Shown here one piece after another: positions 62,072 through 64,000 of a DNA stretch of 64,000 bases. The DNA lies in NCBI RefSeq assembly GCF_900100785.1, contig NZ_FNCP01000019.1:1-64000 (forward strand). The letters run 5' to 3'. Positions within the stretch are counted from its first letter, which is position 1. The number at the start of each line of letters is the position of its first letter. Both the position numbers and the translations under genes were made by a program. Under the pieces are notes generated by a model. It was not told the origin of the DNA, searched no databases, and saw only the letters and a list, made by a program, of their open reading frames with translations. This DNA is from Desulfosporosinus hippei DSM 8344. Lineage in GTDB: Bacteria > Bacillota > Desulfitobacteriia > Desulfitobacteriales > Desulfitobacteriaceae.

Positions 62072-63313
62072 CTAGGGTAAATCAATTTTGAAAAATTCTA
62101 GAACTTTATAGGAAAGATAAAGTTGAAATAATACATCACCATCATTCAAATCTACATCCAAAAGATCTTGGATTTTTGCAACCCTATGAAACATAGTGTT
62201 GCGATGGATTTTCAAACTATTGGCTGAGTCTTTGATGTTTTTGAAATTGCAGAGATAAGTGTAAAAGGTTAACACATAATCCGTTCCGTTTTCCCTATCA
62301 TATTCAATCAATCTTAACAAAGAACGGTGAATCAACCTCTTCGCCTTTTCCCCATGGGAATAGTTGCTTATAAAATCAAAAATAATATAATCTTCATATT
62401 GGTAGAAGTGTTGTTCACTATTTATGGCATTACCTAATTTTATCCCTTCGAGTGACTCAAAGTAGTGCTCTTTAACCTCCGTTAATTTAGAAAATGGTCG
62501 ACTGATGCCTGCCAGCAGATTATTGGTCTTAATAAATTCTTTTAAAGGTTTTAGTTCTATTTCTTTAAAATGCCTTTCATTGTCAAAGCTGGCCAGCATT
62601 ATAATGTTTTGCTTATAGACTATCGCTTTAGCATAAGATAATTTGTGTTCAACTTCATCTCTTATGTAAGGCAGAGTTGACCTTGATTTATCAAGATTCT
62701 GTATATCAATGCTTATAATGAACAGCTTGCTTTTGAACTTTAGGCCTAAGATTTTTATTCGTTCAAGGATTATTCCTTCGTCTTCGAACTTACTATCCAG
62801 CAAATCCTGCAAAAAGCTCTGATGAGTCAGTCCCTGAGAGACATCATTATACTTAGCTTTTTGCAATTCAATTGAAAAAGCATCGCAAAGCAAGGCGACG
62901 ACTTCCTTATCCCTTTCTTCAAAATCTCTATTATGGGCGCAAACCACCATATTAGCAAAATCCCTGTTGTTGATACGTATCTTCCCGATTAGCCTGGGGT
63001 ATTTGCAGTAGGGATCTGACCAGTAAAAAGGAACTTCATTGCTCGCAATTTCGCTAAACAAACTACTTTTTACATAGTATGTGTAGGTCTGGAAGATAAA
63101 GTTATTGTTCATCTTAAGCTCATTCCAGACGGGGTCATCAGTCACCGTTGTATTGCCGGTTGTAGCTAGTAGCTTTACACTGAAGTCGGTGATCGTAAAA
63201 GGGTTGCCCAGAGTTTTATACCCTAGATCAACCAGGGCTTGTAGGCCAGAATCGTTACTAAGGGTTTTGATTAAGCTCAAGGAAAGTTGAGAAAGAAGGG
63301 AATTTTGTTCCAT
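62072..63313 (-). CDS. PucR-family transcriptional regulator
   Basis: A 413-residue regulator with the C-terminal PucR helix-turn-helix (SLKIHRNTMFHRVAKIQDLLDVDL) and a GGDEF-like/central ligand region (LFIISIDIQNLDKSRS). PucR/CdaR proteins are activators of nitrogen or methylamine-type pathways. It is divergent from the methyltransferase gene at 63544 and probably controls it. Confidence 0.88.
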   Translation of the reverse strand: MEQNSLLSQLSLSLIKTLSNDSGLQALVDLGYKTLGNPFTITDFSVKLLATTGNTTVTDDPVWNELKMNNNFIFQTYTYYVKSSLFSEIASNEVPFYWSDPYCKYPRLIGKIRINNRDFANMVVCAHNRDFEERDKEVVALLCDAFSIELQKAKYNDVSQGLTHQSFLQDLLDSKFEDEGIILERIKILGLKFKSKLFIISIDIQNLDKSRSTLPYIRDEVEHKLSYAKAIVYKQNIIMLASFDNERHFKEIELKPLKEFIKTNNLLAGISRPFSKLTEVKEHYFESLEGIKLGNAINSEQHFYQYEDYIIFDFISNYSHGEKAKRLIHRSLLRLIEYDRENGTDYVLTFYTYLCNFKNIKDSANSLKIHRNTMFHRVAKIQDLLDVDLNDGDVLFQLYLSYKVLEFFKIDLP

Positions 63314-63543
63314 AAAGACCTCCTTGTCCTAGGTCGAGTGCAAAATATACAGTCCACACCTTAAATTTTGTCATATTGCCCAAAGGTAATAGTTCGAAAA
63401 AAGCGAATATTAATTCATATATACAACTATACAACTATTCGGAAAAGAAAGGGGATTAAGGTTACTAATATTTTAGCATGAAACATTGGATGAACGTAAT
63501 TGATTAACGCAACCGATTATTCAAAAATGGGGGTGACTGAACT

Positions 63544-64000
63544 TTGATAATTATTGGTGAAAAGATCAACGGAGCAATTCCTTCCGTAGCAAAGGCAATT
63601 GCTGCAAAGGATGCAGACTTTATTCGAAATCTGGCTAAAGCTCAGTCAGATGCAGGATCCGCCTTCATAGATGTGTGTGCCTCGGTGGAGAACAGCATTG
63701 AACTTGAAACGATAAAGTGGCTTATTGGCTTGGTACAGGAGGTTACAGATACTCCCATTGCCATTGACAGTCCTAATGTACGTATCTGTGCAGAGGCTAT
63801 GAAATTCTGCAAAAAGCCAGGTCTTATAAATTCAGTCTCCATGGAAGGAGATAAAATTGAGGTTATATTTCCGTTAATAGCTGATTCAAAATGGGAATGT
63901 GTCGCTCTCTTATGCGATGACACAGGTATTCCCCAAGATTCAGAAAAACGTCTGGAAGTTTTTGCAGGAATTATGAAAAAAGCTAAAGAATATAACATTG
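63544..64000 (+). CDS. Methyltetrahydrofolate:corrinoid methyltransferase-like (partial)
   Basis: The 152 codons in the window begin IIIGEKINGAIPSVAKAI, then AQSDAGSAFIDVCA and AIDSPNVRICAEAM, the pterin-binding TIM barrel of the DHPS/MetH-pterin type, as in MtgA/MtvA-like methyltransferases of corrinoid pathways. TTG 63544 follows GGGGGTGAC. The gene runs off the window. With PucR it probably starts a methyl-transfer operon, for example for glycine betaine or methylamines. Confidence 0.82.
   Translation, partial: MIIIGEKINGAIPSVAKAIAAKDADFIRNLAKAQSDAGSAFIDVCASVENSIELETIKWLIGLVQEVTDTPIAIDSPNVRICAEAMKFCKKPGLINSVSMEGDKIEVIFPLIADSKWECVALLCDDTGIPQDSEKRLEVFAGIMKKAKEYNI

Noticed and set aside
1-64000. 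CRISPR arrays, tRNA, rRNA, prophage
   Set aside because: No regular direct repeats with spacers, no tRNA-like cloverleaf, no rRNA sequence and no phage genes were recognised by eye.

Overview
The window reads as chromosome from an anaerobic, Gram-positive, low-to-mid GC Clostridia, most like the Desulfosporosinus/Desulfitobacterium group (an inference from gene content, not a database match). The clues are strong AGGAGG-type ribosome sites, frequent TTG/GTG starts, a Ni-CO dehydrogenase with CooC and a CooA-like regulator, selenium-metabolism genes, a sigma-54 operon for CoA-linked acid metabolism, a PucR regulator beside a corrinoid-type methyltransferase, and c-di-GMP proteins. No rRNA, tRNA, CRISPR array, phage or complete insertion sequence was seen.

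Layout. 0-3.3 kb: accessory genes (partial membrane protein, DMT exporter, lipoprotein, Fic enzyme with a frameshifted start). 3.6-6.7 kb: selenium cluster 1, a cysteine desulfurase divergent from selD-yedF-DUF3343. 6.8-13 kb: Uma2 nuclease, AraC/GyrI regulators (one decayed), a membrane protein, a short tandem-repeat patch beside an IS30-type transposase remnant, and a metallo-beta-lactamase-fold protein behind a MerR-type promoter. 13.2-18.8 kb: a four-domain persulfide/CoA-disulfide reductase fusion, then selenium cluster 2 on the minus strand (yedE-tusA-DUF3343-cysteine desulfurase). 19.3-30.6 kb: pyruvate carboxylase, a GNAT enzyme, and a CBS-PAS sigma-54 activator followed by a -24/-12 promoter and thiolase, acyl-CoA dehydrogenase and a two-subunit CoA-transferase whose B subunit is frameshifted at its 3' end.

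30.7-43.3 kb: YczE-like membrane protein, MutS2-like ATPase without an Smr domain, secreted DUF4434 protein, EIIC-EAL fusion, panB behind an attenuator-like leader, PlsC-like acyltransferase, two flavodoxin-like proteins divergent from a TetR gene with paired operators, an MGMT-family gene and a GNAT. 43.4-47.2 kb: CooA-like sensor, cooS and cooC. 47.3-50.3 kb: radical SAM protein, TetR and methyltransferase sharing an operator sequence. 50.3-64 kb: DUF1456, XdhC-like protein, a diguanylate cyclase coupled to an ECF-type sigma factor, an OsmC-DUF3795 fusion, DMT transporter, tandem DUF155 paralogues, DUF438-hemerythrin-PAS protein, AI-2E-family permease, PucR regulator and the start of a methyltetrahydrofolate-type methyltransferase.

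How the genes fit together. The two selenium/sulfur clusters plus the CoA-disulfide reductase fusion form a persulfide/selenide handling set (uptake by YedE, mobilisation by desulfurases, carriage by TusA/DUF3343, activation by SelD). The CODH block is a self-contained CO module. The thiolase operon is a regulated short-chain acid module. Several hairpins recur in near-identical form, and three genes show frameshift or deletion damage that could be real decay or, for the two single-base cases, sequencing error.
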